Positions 43,988-53,275 of a stretch of 64,000 nt of DNA are shown in pieces. This DNA is from Sedimentitalea xiamensis (GTDB lineage Bacteria > Pseudomonadota > Alphaproteobacteria > Rhodobacterales > Rhodobacteraceae). How positions within the stretch are numbered: position 1 is the first letter of the stretch; each line of letters opens with the position of its first letter. The stretch covers positions 1-64,000 of the forward strand of contig NZ_JASNJE010000014.1 in NCBI RefSeq assembly GCF_030164465.1, written 5' to 3'. Made by a program: the position numbers and the translations under genes. The notes below the pieces were generated by a model that worked only from the letters and a program-made list of their open reading frames with translations, had not been told where the DNA came from and did not search any database.

Positions 43988-44096
43988 GTGGTTTTCACCA
44001 CCTTTCTAAGTTGAGTTGCAAGGATTTGCAGGAAGTGGCCGTATAGCAAAGCCAAACCAACTTGTCTAGTATCGGCTCCAGACAGAGGAGAGCGCC

Positions 44097-44789
44097 ATGA
44101 CCTTGCCAATTGACGACGCCCGCGAGCGGCTTCTGGATGCGGCGGTGATGCATGTGCCGTTCGATGGCTGGTCGGATGCAACGATCGCGGCCGCGGCGGC
44201 GGATGCGGGGATCGACATGGACTTGGCGCGGTCGATCTGTCCGCGCGGCGCCATCGATCTGGCGCTGGCCTTTCACGACCGCGGCGACCGGGCGATGCTG
44301 GAGCGGCTGAAATCCGAAGACCTGAGCGGGCTGAAATTCCGCGAAAAGATTGCGGCGGCGGTGCGTTTCCGTCTTCAGGCGGTGGAGGACAAGGAACTGG
44401 TGCGGCGCGGCACGACGCTTTTCGCCCTGCCGCATCACGCGGCCGATGGGGCAAGGGCGATCTGGACGACCTGCGACCTGATCTGGGAGGCGCTTGGCGA
44501 CACGTCCGACGACGTGAACTGGTACACGAAACGGGCCACCCTGTCCGGGGTCTATTCGTCGACGGTTCTTTACTGGCTGGGCGACACCAGTCCCGATCAC
44601 GCGGCGACCTGGGCGTTTCTGGATCGCCGGATCGACAATGTGATGCAGATCGAGACACTGAAAGCGAAGGTGCGCGACAACCCGGTGCTGAAGCCGCTGC
44701 TGGCGGGGCCGAACTGGCTGTTGGGTCATGTCAGGGCGCCGACGAAAACCCCGGACATCGACCTGCCGGGGATGATGAAGCGGCGCTGA
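44097..44789 (+). CDS. COQ9-family protein
   Basis: A 230-residue protein with a TetR-like fold pattern but without a clear DNA-binding role. 'LLDAAVMHVPFDGWSDATIA' at the N-terminus and 'WYTKRATLSGVYSSTVLYWL' plus 'WAFLDRRIDNVMQIE' at the C-terminus are COQ9 signatures. COQ9 binds lipids and helps ubiquinone synthesis in mitochondria. The rpsU/COQ9 divergent pair is common in alphaproteobacteria. AGAGGAGAG provides the ribosome-binding site. Confidence 0.92.
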   Translation: MTLPIDDARERLLDAAVMHVPFDGWSDATIAAAAADAGIDMDLARSICPRGAIDLALAFHDRGDRAMLERLKSEDLSGLKFREKIAAAVRFRLQAVEDKELVRRGTTLFALPHHAADGARAIWTTCDLIWEALGDTSDDVNWYTKRATLSGVYSSTVLYWLGDTSPDHAATWAFLDRRIDNVMQIETLKAKVRDNPVLKPLLAGPNWLLGHVRAPTKTPDIDLPGMMKRR

Positions 44790-44889
44790 CCGGGCCGTAA
44801 CCTGCGGACCGCACGCGGTTGCCGGCATCGGGGTTTCATTTCCGGTGCGGATGGGGCTACGGTGCCCGAAAAGGGGAGCGGTTCATTCC

Positions 44890-45873
44890 ATGACACAGAC
44901 GATGCGCGCCGTAGAAATCACCACACCGGGCGGACCGGAGGTCCTGCAGGTCGTGGAACGCCCGCGGCCCGAACCCACCCACGGGCAGGTGGTGCTCCGG
45001 GTCGCCTATGCCGGGGTCAACCGGCCGGATGCCTTGCAGCGGGCCGGGGCCTACGATCCGCCGCCGGGGGCGAGCGATCTGCCGGGGCTTGAGGCATCGG
45101 GCGAAGTCGTCGCCCTTGGCGCGGGCGTTACAGAACTGTCCGTGGGCGACCGGGTCTGTGCGCTGCTGCCCGGCGGCGGCTATGCGGACTATGTCGCGAC
45201 GCCGGCCGCCCATTGCCTGCCAGTGCCGGAATCGCTGGACATGAAACAGGCGGCCTGCCTGCCGGAAACCTGTTTCACCGTGTTTTCCAACGTGTTCACC
45301 CGCGGCGGCCTGCGGGCGGGCGAACGGTTCCTGGTGCATGGCGGTTCCAGCGGCATCGGCACCACGGCGATCCAGCTGGCCAATGCCTTTGGCGCGCGGG
45401 TCTTCGTGACCGCCGGATCGGACGACAAGTGCCGCGCCTGCGTCGAGCTTGGGGCCGAACGCGCGATCAACTACAGGACCGAGGATTTCGTGCAGGTCAT
45501 GCAGGCCGAAGGCGGAGCCGACCTGATCCTGGACATGGTGGGGGGAGACTACATTCCCCGCAACGTCCGGGCGCTGGATCTTGACGGGCGGCTGGTGCAG
45601 ATCGCGTTCCTGCAAGGTCCGGAGGTGAAGCTGAACTTTGCCCAGATGATGGCGAAACGCCTGACCCTGACCGGCAGCACCCTGCGCCCGCAAAGCGATC
45701 TGGCCAAGGCCCGGATCGCGCAGGATCTGCGCGAAGCCGTCTGGCCGCTGATCGAGGCGGGGCGATTCGCGCCGGTGATGGACAGCGAATTCGACCTGGC
45801 GGATGCGGCGGCGGCCCATGCGCGGATGGAAAGCAGCGGACATATCGGCAAGATCGTCCTGAAAGTCGCCTGA
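44890..45873 (+). CDS. NAD(P)H-quinone oxidoreductase, PIG3 type
   Basis: A 327-residue zinc-independent MDR-family enzyme. It has 'MRAVEITTPGGPEVLQVVER', 'AYAGVNRPDALQRAGAYDPP', 'FLVHGGSSGIGTTAIQLANA' and 'NYRTEDFVQVM'. The 'GSSGIGTTAIQ' nucleotide-binding loop is typical of the PIG3 subfamily. The ATG at 44890 was chosen; upstream residues are non-conserved. A second quinone oxidoreductase follows after 29 bases. The two are paralogues but clearly distinct in sequence. Confidence 0.9.
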   Translation: MTQTMRAVEITTPGGPEVLQVVERPRPEPTHGQVVLRVAYAGVNRPDALQRAGAYDPPPGASDLPGLEASGEVVALGAGVTELSVGDRVCALLPGGGYADYVATPAAHCLPVPESLDMKQAACLPETCFTVFSNVFTRGGLRAGERFLVHGGSSGIGTTAIQLANAFGARVFVTAGSDDKCRACVELGAERAINYRTEDFVQVMQAEGGADLILDMVGGDYIPRNVRALDLDGRLVQIAFLQGPEVKLNFAQMMAKRLTLTGSTLRPQSDLAKARIAQDLREAVWPLIEAGRFAPVMDSEFDLADAAAAHARMESSGHIGKIVLKVA

Positions 45874-45902
45874 ACGGCATATAGATCAACGGAGTGAGCG
45901 AC

Positions 45903-46877
45903 ATGGCCAGAACCGTCATCATCGAACAGCCCGGCGGGCCGGAGAACCTGAAACTCGTCGATCGTCCGGTGGGGGCGCCCGGACCGGGCGAGGTGCGGAT
46001 CGAACATCGGGTCTGCGGTCTGAACTTCATCGACGTCTACCAGCGCACCGGGCTCTATCCGATGCAGATGCCCCAGGCGCTTGGCATGGAGGCCGCCGGC
46101 GTGATCGCGGAGGTCGGAGAAGGCGTGACCCATCTGAAACCCGGCGACCGCGCCGCCTATGCCGCGACCCCGCCCGGCGCCTATGCCGAGGAACGGGTGA
46201 TGCCCGCGGCGCAGGTCTGCCCGCTGCCGGAGGGGATTGCCTTCGATGAGGCTGCCGCGATGATGCTGAAGGGCATGACGGTGCAATACCTGTTCCATCG
46301 GACCACGCCGCTGAAAAAGGGCGATACGGTGCTGTTTCACGCCGCAGCCGGCGGGGTGGGATTGATCGCCTGCCAATGGGCCAGGTCCGAAGGGATAACC
46401 CTGATCGGCACCGCGGGCTCCGACGAAAAATGCCAACTGGCGCTGGATCACGGCGCCAGCCGCTGCATCAATTACCGCAACCAGGACTGGGTCGCGCAGG
46501 TGCGGGATCTGACCGGCGGCAAGGGCGTCGATGTGGTGATGGACGCGGTCGGGGCGGATACGTTCAACGGGTCGCTGGACAGCCTGAAGCCGCTGGGCAT
46601 GATGATTTCCTTCGGCAATGCATCCGGGCCGGTGCCGCCATTCAACATCGGCATCCTGGGGCAGAAGGGATCGCTGAAGATCACCCGCCCGACGCTGTTC
46701 ACCCATATTGCCGATCACGCCGCCTGCCAGGAGATGGCGCGGCACCTGTTCGGCAAGGTCGAGGCCGGAGACGTCAGGATCCGGATCGATCAGCGGTTCC
46801 CGCTTGAGGACGTGGCCGACGCGCACCGCGCGCTGGAGGCCCGCAAGACCACCGGATCGACGGTTCTGGAAGTGTGA
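45903..46877 (+). CDS. Quinone oxidoreductase, QOR/zeta-crystallin type
   Basis: A 324-residue MDR-family enzyme. 'VCGLNFIDVYQRTGLYPMQM', 'LGMEAAGVIAEVGEGV', 'VLFHAAAGGVGLIACQWARS' and 'NYRNQDWVAQV' identify the NADPH:quinone reductase (QorA) group. The AAGGVG loop is the NADPH-binding motif. The ATG at 45903 is preceded by GGAG at a good distance; a GTG at 45894 is in frame. It is probably co-transcribed with the preceding PIG3-type gene. Confidence 0.9.
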   Translation: MARTVIIEQPGGPENLKLVDRPVGAPGPGEVRIEHRVCGLNFIDVYQRTGLYPMQMPQALGMEAAGVIAEVGEGVTHLKPGDRAAYAATPPGAYAEERVMPAAQVCPLPEGIAFDEAAAMMLKGMTVQYLFHRTTPLKKGDTVLFHAAAGGVGLIACQWARSEGITLIGTAGSDEKCQLALDHGASRCINYRNQDWVAQVRDLTGGKGVDVVMDAVGADTFNGSLDSLKPLGMMISFGNASGPVPPFNIGILGQKGSLKITRPTLFTHIADHAACQEMARHLFGKVEAGDVRIRIDQRFPLEDVADAHRALEARKTTGSTVLEV

Positions 46878-46917
46878 CCGCCGCAAGCCCACCCTTTCGC
46901 CACAAGGAGATCGTGCG

Positions 46918-47415
46918 ATGAAAGCCATTTCGACCCTCGCAACCGTCATGGCCCTGCTGTTGGCGGCGGGCACCGCATCGGCGCAGGCTCTGATCGACAA
47001 GGGCTTTGTCGCCGGCTGGCATGTGATGGTGGACCCGTCCTTCGGCAACGGTTGCCTGATCCAGACCACCTATCAGGATCTGTCGGTGGTGCGCATCGGC
47101 TATGACGCAACCGCGAACCGGGGCTATTTCGTCGTGTTCAACAAGGCCTGGGGAAACATCGAGAAAGGCCAGACCTATCCGATCCGGTTCGACCTGGATG
47201 GCGAACGGTTCGATGAAACTTCCACCGGCCTGTATCTCGACAAGATCCCCGGCCTCGGCGTGTTCTTTCAGGATCGCGAATTCATCCACGCAATTGCCCA
47301 GCGGCGGCACATGATCGTCTATGCGGAAGACGGACGGGAAGTGATGGCGATCGACCTGAAGGGATCCGCCAAGGCGCTGGATTACGCGCGGCAATGCCAG
47401 GACGCGCAGGGCTGA
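46918..47415 (+). CDS. Secreted hypothetical protein
   Basis: A 165-residue protein with a signal peptide (residues 1-22, 'LLLAAGTASAQA'). The mature domain is beta-rich ('GWHVMVDPSFGNGCLIQTTY', 'YFVVFNKAWGNIEKGQTYPI') and has two cysteines, in 'GNGCLIQ' and 'ARQCQDA', that may form a disulfide. No named family is recognised. AAGGAG precedes the ATG. It lies 40 bases after the quinone oxidoreductase and is convergent with the RNase T2 gene. Confidence 0.8.
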   Translation: MKAISTLATVMALLLAAGTASAQALIDKGFVAGWHVMVDPSFGNGCLIQTTYQDLSVVRIGYDATANRGYFVVFNKAWGNIEKGQTYPIRFDLDGERFDETSTGLYLDKIPGLGVFFQDREFIHAIAQRRHMIVYAEDGREVMAIDLKGSAKALDYARQCQDAQG

Positions 47416-47416
47416 T

Positions 47417-48055
47417 CTAGCGGATCGGGGCGAAAACCGCGTCTTTCAGTCCGCAGTCAAGCGCCACGTCGCGACCGCATGGGACCGGCGCCAGATCCCG
47501 CGAGAGGCACAGGCGCGCCTCCTGGATGTGGCTGTCCTTGCAGGTCACGGTGATCATCTCCGGGCGCAGGCCGGGGTTCGCCTTGACGAAGGCCTCTTCG
47601 ATGAGCGAGGCGGGCAGGGTGACGGTCCTGTCGAGCTTGCGAAAGACCTCGGGCCGCGCGACGCTTGCATAGGCGCGGCGCGACAGGGCGAAATAATCCG
47701 CTGCCGACAGGCCCGAACAGGTGCCGTGTTTTTTCCATTGGTGCCAAGCGAGTCCGGACGTGCCCATGATGTCGGCCATGGCGTCGGTCATCGCCCGGCT
47801 GGGCGGCCGTTCGACGGTGTGGCAGTTGGACGGATAGCCGCGATGATACTGCGGCCAAAGCCCATGCAAGATCCAGCCGTGATCGTGGCGCGCGTCGCAC
47901 TGGTCGGACCCCCGCGCGTCGCCGGTGATGGCGCACCAGTTCGGAGACCAGCTCAGGCTGAGCACGAAATAATCGAACTGGCCGGGTCTGCCGGACTGCG
48001 CGACGGCGGGTCCGGCGGCAAGAAGCATCAGCAGGATCGGGATCAGGCGGTGCAT
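47417..48055 (-). CDS. RNase T2-family ribonuclease
   Basis: A 212-residue secreted endoribonuclease with a signal peptide ending 'AAGPAVAQ'. The two catalytic segments are 'WILHGLWPQY' (CAS I) and 'WHQWKKHGTCSG' (CAS II), each with its histidine. Several cysteines suggest disulfides. T2 RNases cleave RNA without base specificity and are periplasmic in bacteria. It is divergent from trcR with a TATATA-containing region between them. Confidence 0.93.
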   Translation of the reverse strand: MHRLIPILLMLLAAGPAVAQSGRPGQFDYFVLSLSWSPNWCAITGDARGSDQCDARHDHGWILHGLWPQYHRGYPSNCHTVERPPSRAMTDAMADIMGTSGLAWHQWKKHGTCSGLSAADYFALSRRAYASVARPEVFRKLDRTVTLPASLIEEAFVKANPGLRPEMITVTCKDSHIQEARLCLSRDLAPVPCGRDVALDCGLKDAVFAPIR

Positions 48056-48201
48056 TGGGGGCTTTCCTTATCGGTGTGGCCCGACTATATACACCGCAAG
48101 TTCCCCGACAACGGTAGCCCGCCTTGAGAGCCAAGGCCGCCTGCGCAGCCAGGCAGCGGGAAAGATATGCGTCGGGTTCGGATGACAAAGGAGATGAGCA
48201 C

Positions 48202-48972
48202 ATGGCCAAGCCGATCATGGCACGAGCGACCGCAGTCTGGCTGGTCGACAACACGACGCTGACGTTCAAGCAGATCGCCGATTTTGTCGGCATGCACGAA
48301 CTGGAAGTGCAGGGCATCGCGGATGGCGACGTGGCCGTTGGTGTCAAGGGGTTCGACCCGATCACCAACAACCAGCTGACGCAGGACGAGATCGACCGCG
48401 CCGAAGCCGACCCGCTGCACAAGCTGAAACTGAAATTCAACGCCGCCGCCGTCGGCGAGGAAAAGCGGCGCGGTCCGCGCTACACGCCCCTGTCCAAACG
48501 CCAGGACCGCCCGGCGTCGATCCTGTGGCTGGTGAAGTTTCACCCGGAACTCAGCGATGGGCAGATCAGCAAGCTGGTGGGCACCACCAAGCCGACGATC
48601 CAGGCGATTCGCGAACGCACGCACTGGAACATCTCGAACATCCAGCCGATCGACCCGGTTGCGCTGGGGCTGTGCAAGCAATCCGAACTGGACGCGATCG
48701 TGCAGAAGGCCGCCGCGAAAAAAGCCGCCGAGGGCGCTGTGATGAGCGATGACGAGCGTCGCAAGCTGGTCAGCACGGAACAGTCGCTGGGCATGGACAC
48801 CGAACCCAAGATCCCGACGGCGATCGAAGGGCTTGAAACCTTTACCCTGGGCGGGTCGATGGACGTGGTGGAAGACGACGAAGACGAGGACGACACCCGG
48901 CTTGTCGACGCGGACAGTTTCTTCAACCTGCCAGCCAGTGACGATGAAGAGGACGATCAGCCGCTCGTCTGA
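48202..48972 (+). CDS. trcR: Cell-cycle transcriptional regulator TrcR (DUF1013)
   Basis: A 256-residue protein of the alphaproteobacterial DUF1013/TrcR family. It has 'MARATAVWLVDNTTLTFKQI' at the N-terminus, 'DRPASILWLVKFHPELSDGQ' with 'ISKLVGTTKPTIQAIRERTH' (HTH-like) in the middle and an acidic tail. TrcR is thought to act with cell-cycle regulators; DNA binding is inferred from the HTH-like parts. The ATG at 48202 has AAAGGAGA upstream. Confidence 0.88.
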   Translation: MAKPIMARATAVWLVDNTTLTFKQIADFVGMHELEVQGIADGDVAVGVKGFDPITNNQLTQDEIDRAEADPLHKLKLKFNAAAVGEEKRRGPRYTPLSKRQDRPASILWLVKFHPELSDGQISKLVGTTKPTIQAIRERTHWNISNIQPIDPVALGLCKQSELDAIVQKAAAKKAAEGAVMSDDERRKLVSTEQSLGMDTEPKIPTAIEGLETFTLGGSMDVVEDDEDEDDTRLVDADSFFNLPASDDEEDDQPLV

Positions 48973-48998
48973 CGCGGCCTGACAGAACTGAATGCCGG

Positions 48999-49033
48999 GA
49001 AAGCTCCGCTGTCAAAGTGGGGCTTTTCGCATT
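48999..49033 (+). terminator. Probable terminator of trcR
   Basis: GAAAGCTCCGCT and AGTGGGGCTTTTC form an imperfect stem (G-T pairs) with a short loop, ending in TTTTCGCATTT. Confidence 0.65.
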
Positions 49034-49116
49034 TCTGACCGGCGCATCCCGATCTTCGCACCGGACGCCGGAGCCGCACCGGCGAAACGGCTGCATCCGC
49101 CCGGACCGGGGCGGGA

Positions 49117-49737
49117 TCAGATGTCCTTTCGGGCGTTCATCGCCGCGGTGATCGTGCCGTCGTCCAGATAATCCAGTTCGCCGCCGATCGGGACACCCTG
49201 CGCCAGCGACGTGACACGGACGCGACCGTCCAGTTGATCCGCGATGTAATGGGCGGTGGTCTGCCCGTCGATGGTCGCATTCAGGGCCAGGATGACCTCG
49301 CTTATGTCTTCGCTGGTGACCCGGTCCAGAAGGCGTGGAATCCGGAGCTGTTCGGGGCCGATGGAATCGAGCGCCGACAGGGTTCCGCCGAGCACATGGT
49401 ATCGTCCCCGGAACACGCCCGACCGTTCCATCGCCCAGAGATCGGCCACATCCTCGACGATGCAAAGCTGGCCGGTGGCGCGTTTTTCGGACTCGCAGAT
49501 ATCGCAGATATCCGCCGTTCCGACGTTGCCGCAGTTCAGGCATTCCCGCGCGGTTTCGGCCACCCTGCACATGCTGTCCGCCAGCGGGGTCAGCAGCAGG
49601 GCCCGCTTGCGAATGAGATGCAGAACCGCCCGACGCGCCGACCGGGGACCAAGGCCGGGCAATTTCGCCATCAGCTCGATCAGGTTATCGATCTCTTTCG
49701 CGCCGCTCACCTGTGGGACTCCTGCGGCGCGGGACAT
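49117..49737 (-). CDS. recR: Recombination protein RecR
   Basis: A 206-residue protein. It has '[20 protein letters not shown]' (helix-hairpin-helix), a four-cysteine zinc finger ('[16 protein letters not shown]') and a TOPRIM domain ('[20 protein letters not shown]'). It works with RecF/RecO in gap repair. The upstream ATG start gives ~12 extra residues before the conserved region. The dnaX-ybaB-recR order is conserved. Confidence 0.97.
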   Translation of the reverse strand: MSRAAGVPQVSGAKEIDNLIELMAKLPGLGPRSARRAVLHLIRKRALLLTPLADSMCRVAETARECLNCGNVGTADICDICESEKRATGQLCIVEDVADLWAMERSGVFRGRYHVLGGTLSALDSIGPEQLRIPRLLDRVTSEDISEVILALNATIDGQTTAHYIADQLDGRVRVTSLAQGVPIGGELDYLDDGTITAAMNARKDI

Positions 49738-49797
49738 GCGGCCGGATCGGTGCGGTGGGGGAAACCGTCTGCCGTGATGCGCGCGGTCATGGCGGGT

Positions 49798-50142
49798 CTA
49801 GAACGGCAGCTTCATGTCCTTGGGCAGCCCCATGCCCTCGGTCAGCTTGCCCATCTCTTCCTGCGCCTTGTCGCTCGCCTTCTGCTGCGCGTCCTTGATC
49901 GCCGCGAGGATGAGGTCTTCAACCACTTCCTTGTCGTCGCTGTTGAAGATCGACGGGTCGATGTCCAGCGATTTCAGTTCGCCCTTGGCGGTGCAGACCG
50001 CCTTGACCAGCCCGGCGCCGGATTCCCCTGTGACCAACAGGTTGTGCATGTCTTCCTGCAACTGGGCCATCTTGGCCTGCATTTCCTGAGCGGCTTTCAT
50101 CATCTTGGCCATGTCGCCAAGACCACCGAGTCCTTTGAGCAT
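49798..50142 (-). CDS. ybaB: YbaB/EbfC-family nucleoid-associated protein
   Basis: A 114-residue protein with the family start 'MLKGLGGLGDMAKMMKAAQE', a coiled-coil arm ('MQAKMAQLQEDMHNL') and the core 'LKSLDIDPSIF'. It forms dimers that bind DNA. The ATG at 50142 has AGGAG; upstream in-frame sequence is not conserved. It lies between dnaX and recR, the normal gene order. Confidence 0.95.
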   Translation of the reverse strand: MLKGLGGLGDMAKMMKAAQEMQAKMAQLQEDMHNLLVTGESGAGLVKAVCTAKGELKSLDIDPSIFNSDDKEVVEDLILAAIKDAQQKASDKAQEEMGKLTEGMGLPKDMKLPF

Positions 50143-50258
50143 GTAGAGTCTCCTGGTTTGCGTTCGGAACAGATACGTCCGCGGGCGGCGCGCCACAAGG
50201 CCCGCGGCGCGGGGCAATATCCGCGCGGCCGGTGCCGGTCCGCGGGCGGAGGGCACGG

Positions 50259-52007
50259 CTAACCGTCCTCGAAAGGGTCCCATTCGTCGTCGACTTCCGG
50301 CAGGGCCTCGGCTGTGACGGTCGCGGCAATTTGTTCCGGTGTCCTGATTTCGGTGATCCGCGCCTCGGGAAAGCGCGACAGGACCGCTTTGACGAGCGGG
50401 TGTTCCGACGCCTGGGACTTCAACGCGGATTCTTCGGCGTCCCGGACTGCCGCGATTGTTGGCGCGCCGCCATCCGACACGACGCTGACCCCCCAGCGCT
50501 GGCCGGTCCAGGTCTGAAGCCGGCCGCTCAGTCGCTGCGCGAGATCCTGCGGAGCCTCATCGGTCGGAGCGAACTCGATCCGGCCGGGCCGGTAGCTGAC
50601 CAGTTGCAGGCAGGTTTCGACCTCCACCAGCAGTTTCACATCCCGGTTTGCCCGGATCAGTTCGATCGCGTGGTCGAAGGTCGGATAGCGGGCCAGCGCC
50701 GTATCCGGTGCGGCGGCCGGCGCGGCCTGCGCGCTCCACTGGCCATGGGCGCGGGCCGAGGCGACAGCCGAGGCCCCCCCGCCCGCCGCAGGCGAACTTG
50801 CGCCTTGCGCAAGGCCATCCGGGCCGCCATGCGAAGGCGGGGGGTCATCCTGCAATCTGCGGATCAGCTCTTCGGGGCTTGGCAGGTCGGCCACATGCGT
50901 CAGGCGGATGATCGCCATCTCCGCCGCCATCATCGCGTTGGGCGCCGCCGCGACTTCCTCCAGCGCCTTCAGCAGCATCTGCCACATGCGCGCCAGGACC
51001 CGCATCGGCACCTTCTCCGCCAATGCGCTGCCACGCGACCTTTCATCCGGCGCGATCGTGGGATCGTCGGCGGCACCCGGCGTGATGCTGACGACCGACA
51101 CCCAATGGGTGATTTCGGCCAGGTCGCGCAGCACGGCGACCGGGTCCGCGCCCTCTGCATACTGGGCGCCGAGTTCGGTCAGGGCGCCCGCCGCGTCGCC
51201 GCGCAGGATCATGTCCATCAGGTCCAGCACCCGGCCCCGGTCCGCCAGGCCCAGCATCGCGCGCACCTGATCGGCGGTGGTTTCGCCGGCGCCGTGCGAT
51301 ATCGCCTGGTCCAGCAGCGACGTCGCATCGCGCGCCGATCCTTCCGCGCCGCGGGTGATCAGCGCCAGCGCGTCACCCGAAATTTCCGCCCCTTCGGCAT
51401 CGGCGATCCGGCGCAGCAGGGCGACCATGTCCTCCGGCTCTATCCGGCGCAGGTCGAACCGCTGGCAGCGGGACAGCACGGTGACGGGAACCTTGCGGAT
51501 CTCGGTTGTCGCAAAGATGAACTTCACGTGTTCCGGCGGTTCTTCCAGCGTCTTCAGAAGCGCATTGAACGCATTGACGCTGAGCATGTGCACTTCGTCG
51601 ATGATGTAGATCTTGTAGCGCGCGCTGGCCGCCCGGTAGCGGACGGAATCGATGATTTCCCGGATGTCGCCGACACCGGTGCGGCTGGCGGCATCCATTT
51701 CCATCACGTCCACGTGGCGGCCTTCCATGATCGCCACGCAATGTTCGCACTGCCCGCAAGGCTCGGTGTTCGGTCCGCCGGTCCCGTCCGGCCCGATGCA
51801 GTTCATCCCCTTGGCGATGATCCGGGCGGTGGTCGTTTTCCCGGTTCCGCGAATCCCGGTCAGAATGAAGGCCTGCGCGATTCGGTCCGCCGCGAAGGCG
51901 TTCTTCAGCGTGCGCACCATCGCGTCCTGGCCGACCAGGTCGGCAAAGGTTTCGGGCCGGTACTTCCGGGCCAGAACCTGGTAGGCGGCAGGGCGTGTTT
52001 CGGTCAT
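50259..52007 (-). CDS. dnaX: DNA polymerase III subunits gamma/tau
   Basis: A 582-residue clamp-loader ATPase. The N-terminal AAA+ module has Walker A 'GIRGTGKTTTARI', a zinc module with four cysteines ('CGQCEHC' and 'MNC'), Walker B 'IYIIDEVHML' and sensor 'FATTEIRKVP'. A Pro/Ala-rich linker (~400-440) precedes the tau-like C-terminal domain ('LIRANRDVKLLVEVETCLQL'). I see no clear A-rich slippery site for a gamma product. It is followed by ybaB and recR and preceded by a divergent zinc metallopeptidase gene. Confidence 0.96.
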   Translation of the reverse strand: MTETRPAAYQVLARKYRPETFADLVGQDAMVRTLKNAFAADRIAQAFILTGIRGTGKTTTARIIAKGMNCIGPDGTGGPNTEPCGQCEHCVAIMEGRHVDVMEMDAASRTGVGDIREIIDSVRYRAASARYKIYIIDEVHMLSVNAFNALLKTLEEPPEHVKFIFATTEIRKVPVTVLSRCQRFDLRRIEPEDMVALLRRIADAEGAEISGDALALITRGAEGSARDATSLLDQAISHGAGETTADQVRAMLGLADRGRVLDLMDMILRGDAAGALTELGAQYAEGADPVAVLRDLAEITHWVSVVSITPGAADDPTIAPDERSRGSALAEKVPMRVLARMWQMLLKALEEVAAAPNAMMAAEMAIIRLTHVADLPSPEELIRRLQDDPPPSHGGPDGLAQGASSPAAGGGASAVASARAHGQWSAQAAPAAAPDTALARYPTFDHAIELIRANRDVKLLVEVETCLQLVSYRPGRIEFAPTDEAPQDLAQRLSGRLQTWTGQRWGVSVVSDGGAPTIAAVRDAEESALKSQASEHPLVKAVLSRFPEARITEIRTPEQIAATVTAEALPEVDDEWDPFEDG

Positions 52008-52203
52008 GGGCTGTCCCGTCGGATTCGCGTTCCGGTGAAACGTAGAGCGCCGCGCCGAAGACGTCCACCGGCCTTCCGGTGTAAGGGGCGCCGGTCAAGG
52101 CTAAACCGGCAAGATGCCGGATTGTCCGGTGCGGGAAGTTTTGGTGCCGGGCCGATCCCGTGATACGCTGAACCGACAGTGGCAGCGGTTCCGGAGAAAG
52201 CAG

Positions 52204-53040
52204 ATGCGATTGCGAGGTGTGCGCGGCAGCAGGAATGTCGAGGATCGCCGGGGAATGCGCCGTGGCGGGGCCATCGGCGGCATTGGCGGAATCGGTTTGC
52301 TGCTGGTCCTGGCGATCGGGTATTTCACCGGGATCGACGTGTCGCCCCTGGTCACGCAGCAGCCGGTCGCGGCCAGCCGTCCCTATGTGCCGACAGCCGA
52401 GGAAGAACAGGCGGCGGAATTCGCGTCGCGGGTCCTCGCCACCACGGAGGAGGTCTGGACCGCCGTGTTCCGCGACCAGTTCAACGCCACCTATACGCCG
52501 CCGGTGCTGGTCCTGTTTTCCGATGTCACGCAAAGCCCCTGCGGCGGCGCGTCCGGCGCAACCGGCCCGTTCTATTGCCCGCTGGATCAGAAAGCCTATC
52601 TGGACCTCGCGTTCTTCGCCACCTTGTCCGAAAGACTGGGCGCGCGCGGCGATTTCGCCGCGGCCTATGTCATCGCCCACGAGGTCGCGCACCATGTGCA
52701 GAACCAGGTCGGAATCCTCGGGCAGGTCGATGAGGTTCGCGCACGGGCTTCGGAGCAGCAAGGCAACATGCTGACGGTCCGGCTGGAATTGCAGGCCGAT
52801 TGCCTGTCCGGCATCTGGGCACGCTCGGTTCAGGGGTTGATGGAACGGGGCGATCTCGAAGAAGCCCTGAATGCCGCGCGCATGATCGGGGACGACCGAT
52901 TGCAGCGCCAGGCCGGGCGCATTCCGCAGCCTCACACGTTCACCCACGGAACCTCCGCCCAGCGGTCCGGCTGGTTCCAGCGTGGCTTCGATGCCGGGCA
53001 GGTCGCCGCGTGCGACACGTTCGGCGCCGATGGCCTGTAG
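52204..53040 (+). CDS. Neutral zinc metallopeptidase (YpfJ family)
   Basis: A 278-residue protein with an N-terminal membrane anchor (about residues 25-42, glycine-rich 'GGAIGGIGGIGLLLVLAIGY') and an outside zinc-peptidase domain. The HExxH motif is 'AHEVAHHVQNQVG', with 'ELQADCLSGIWARS' carrying the third ligand region, both YpfJ-family signatures. The 'MRLRGVRGSRNVEDRRG' start is typical. Substrates are unknown. It is divergent from dnaX. Confidence 0.92.
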   Translation: MRLRGVRGSRNVEDRRGMRRGGAIGGIGGIGLLLVLAIGYFTGIDVSPLVTQQPVAASRPYVPTAEEEQAAEFASRVLATTEEVWTAVFRDQFNATYTPPVLVLFSDVTQSPCGGASGATGPFYCPLDQKAYLDLAFFATLSERLGARGDFAAAYVIAHEVAHHVQNQVGILGQVDEVRARASEQQGNMLTVRLELQADCLSGIWARSVQGLMERGDLEEALNAARMIGDDRLQRQAGRIPQPHTFTHGTSAQRSGWFQRGFDAGQVAACDTFGADGL

Positions 53041-53128
53041 GGTAAGGGAAGACCATCCTGCGCGCGATCCGCGCCCGGAATCTGGAACGCTGTGGCCTTG
53101 CCGGCGATTGCCTGACAAGGTCTTTGGT

Positions 53129-53222
53129 GAGAGGTTGGACATCGACCCAAGCGTGGCTCGTTGTGGCTGCTTCCTTCCGGATCTGACCAGGTTGGCGAGG
53201 CGCTCGCCCGCGCCAACCTCTC
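53129..53222 (-). ncRNA. ffs: Bacterial small signal recognition particle RNA (4.5S type)
   Basis: On the minus strand the apical core 'TCCGGAAGGAAGCAGCC' (53165-53181) is the universally conserved SRP RNA Ffh-binding hairpin, with 'CTGGTCAGA' on the 5' side. The terminal stem is closed by GAGAGGTTGG (53213-53222) and CCAACCTCTC (53129-53138). Length is about 94 bases plus possible end bases. It scaffolds Ffh for membrane targeting of nascent proteins. Location near dnaX is common in alphaproteobacteria. Confidence 0.93.
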
Positions 53223-53275
53223 GCATCTGCATATATGCGCCGTGTCTGAAAGATGCAACCGGTTCGATCCGGGAC

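Noticed and set aside
50259-52007. Programmed frameshift site in dnaX
   Set aside because: No A-rich slippery heptamer with a following hairpin is visible where a gamma product would end.
51373-53232. Minus-strand frame of 619 codons covering the zinc metallopeptidase, part of dnaX and the SRP RNA
   Set aside because: Crosses a non-coding RNA and two real genes; part of the protein is a frame-shifted copy of dnaX.
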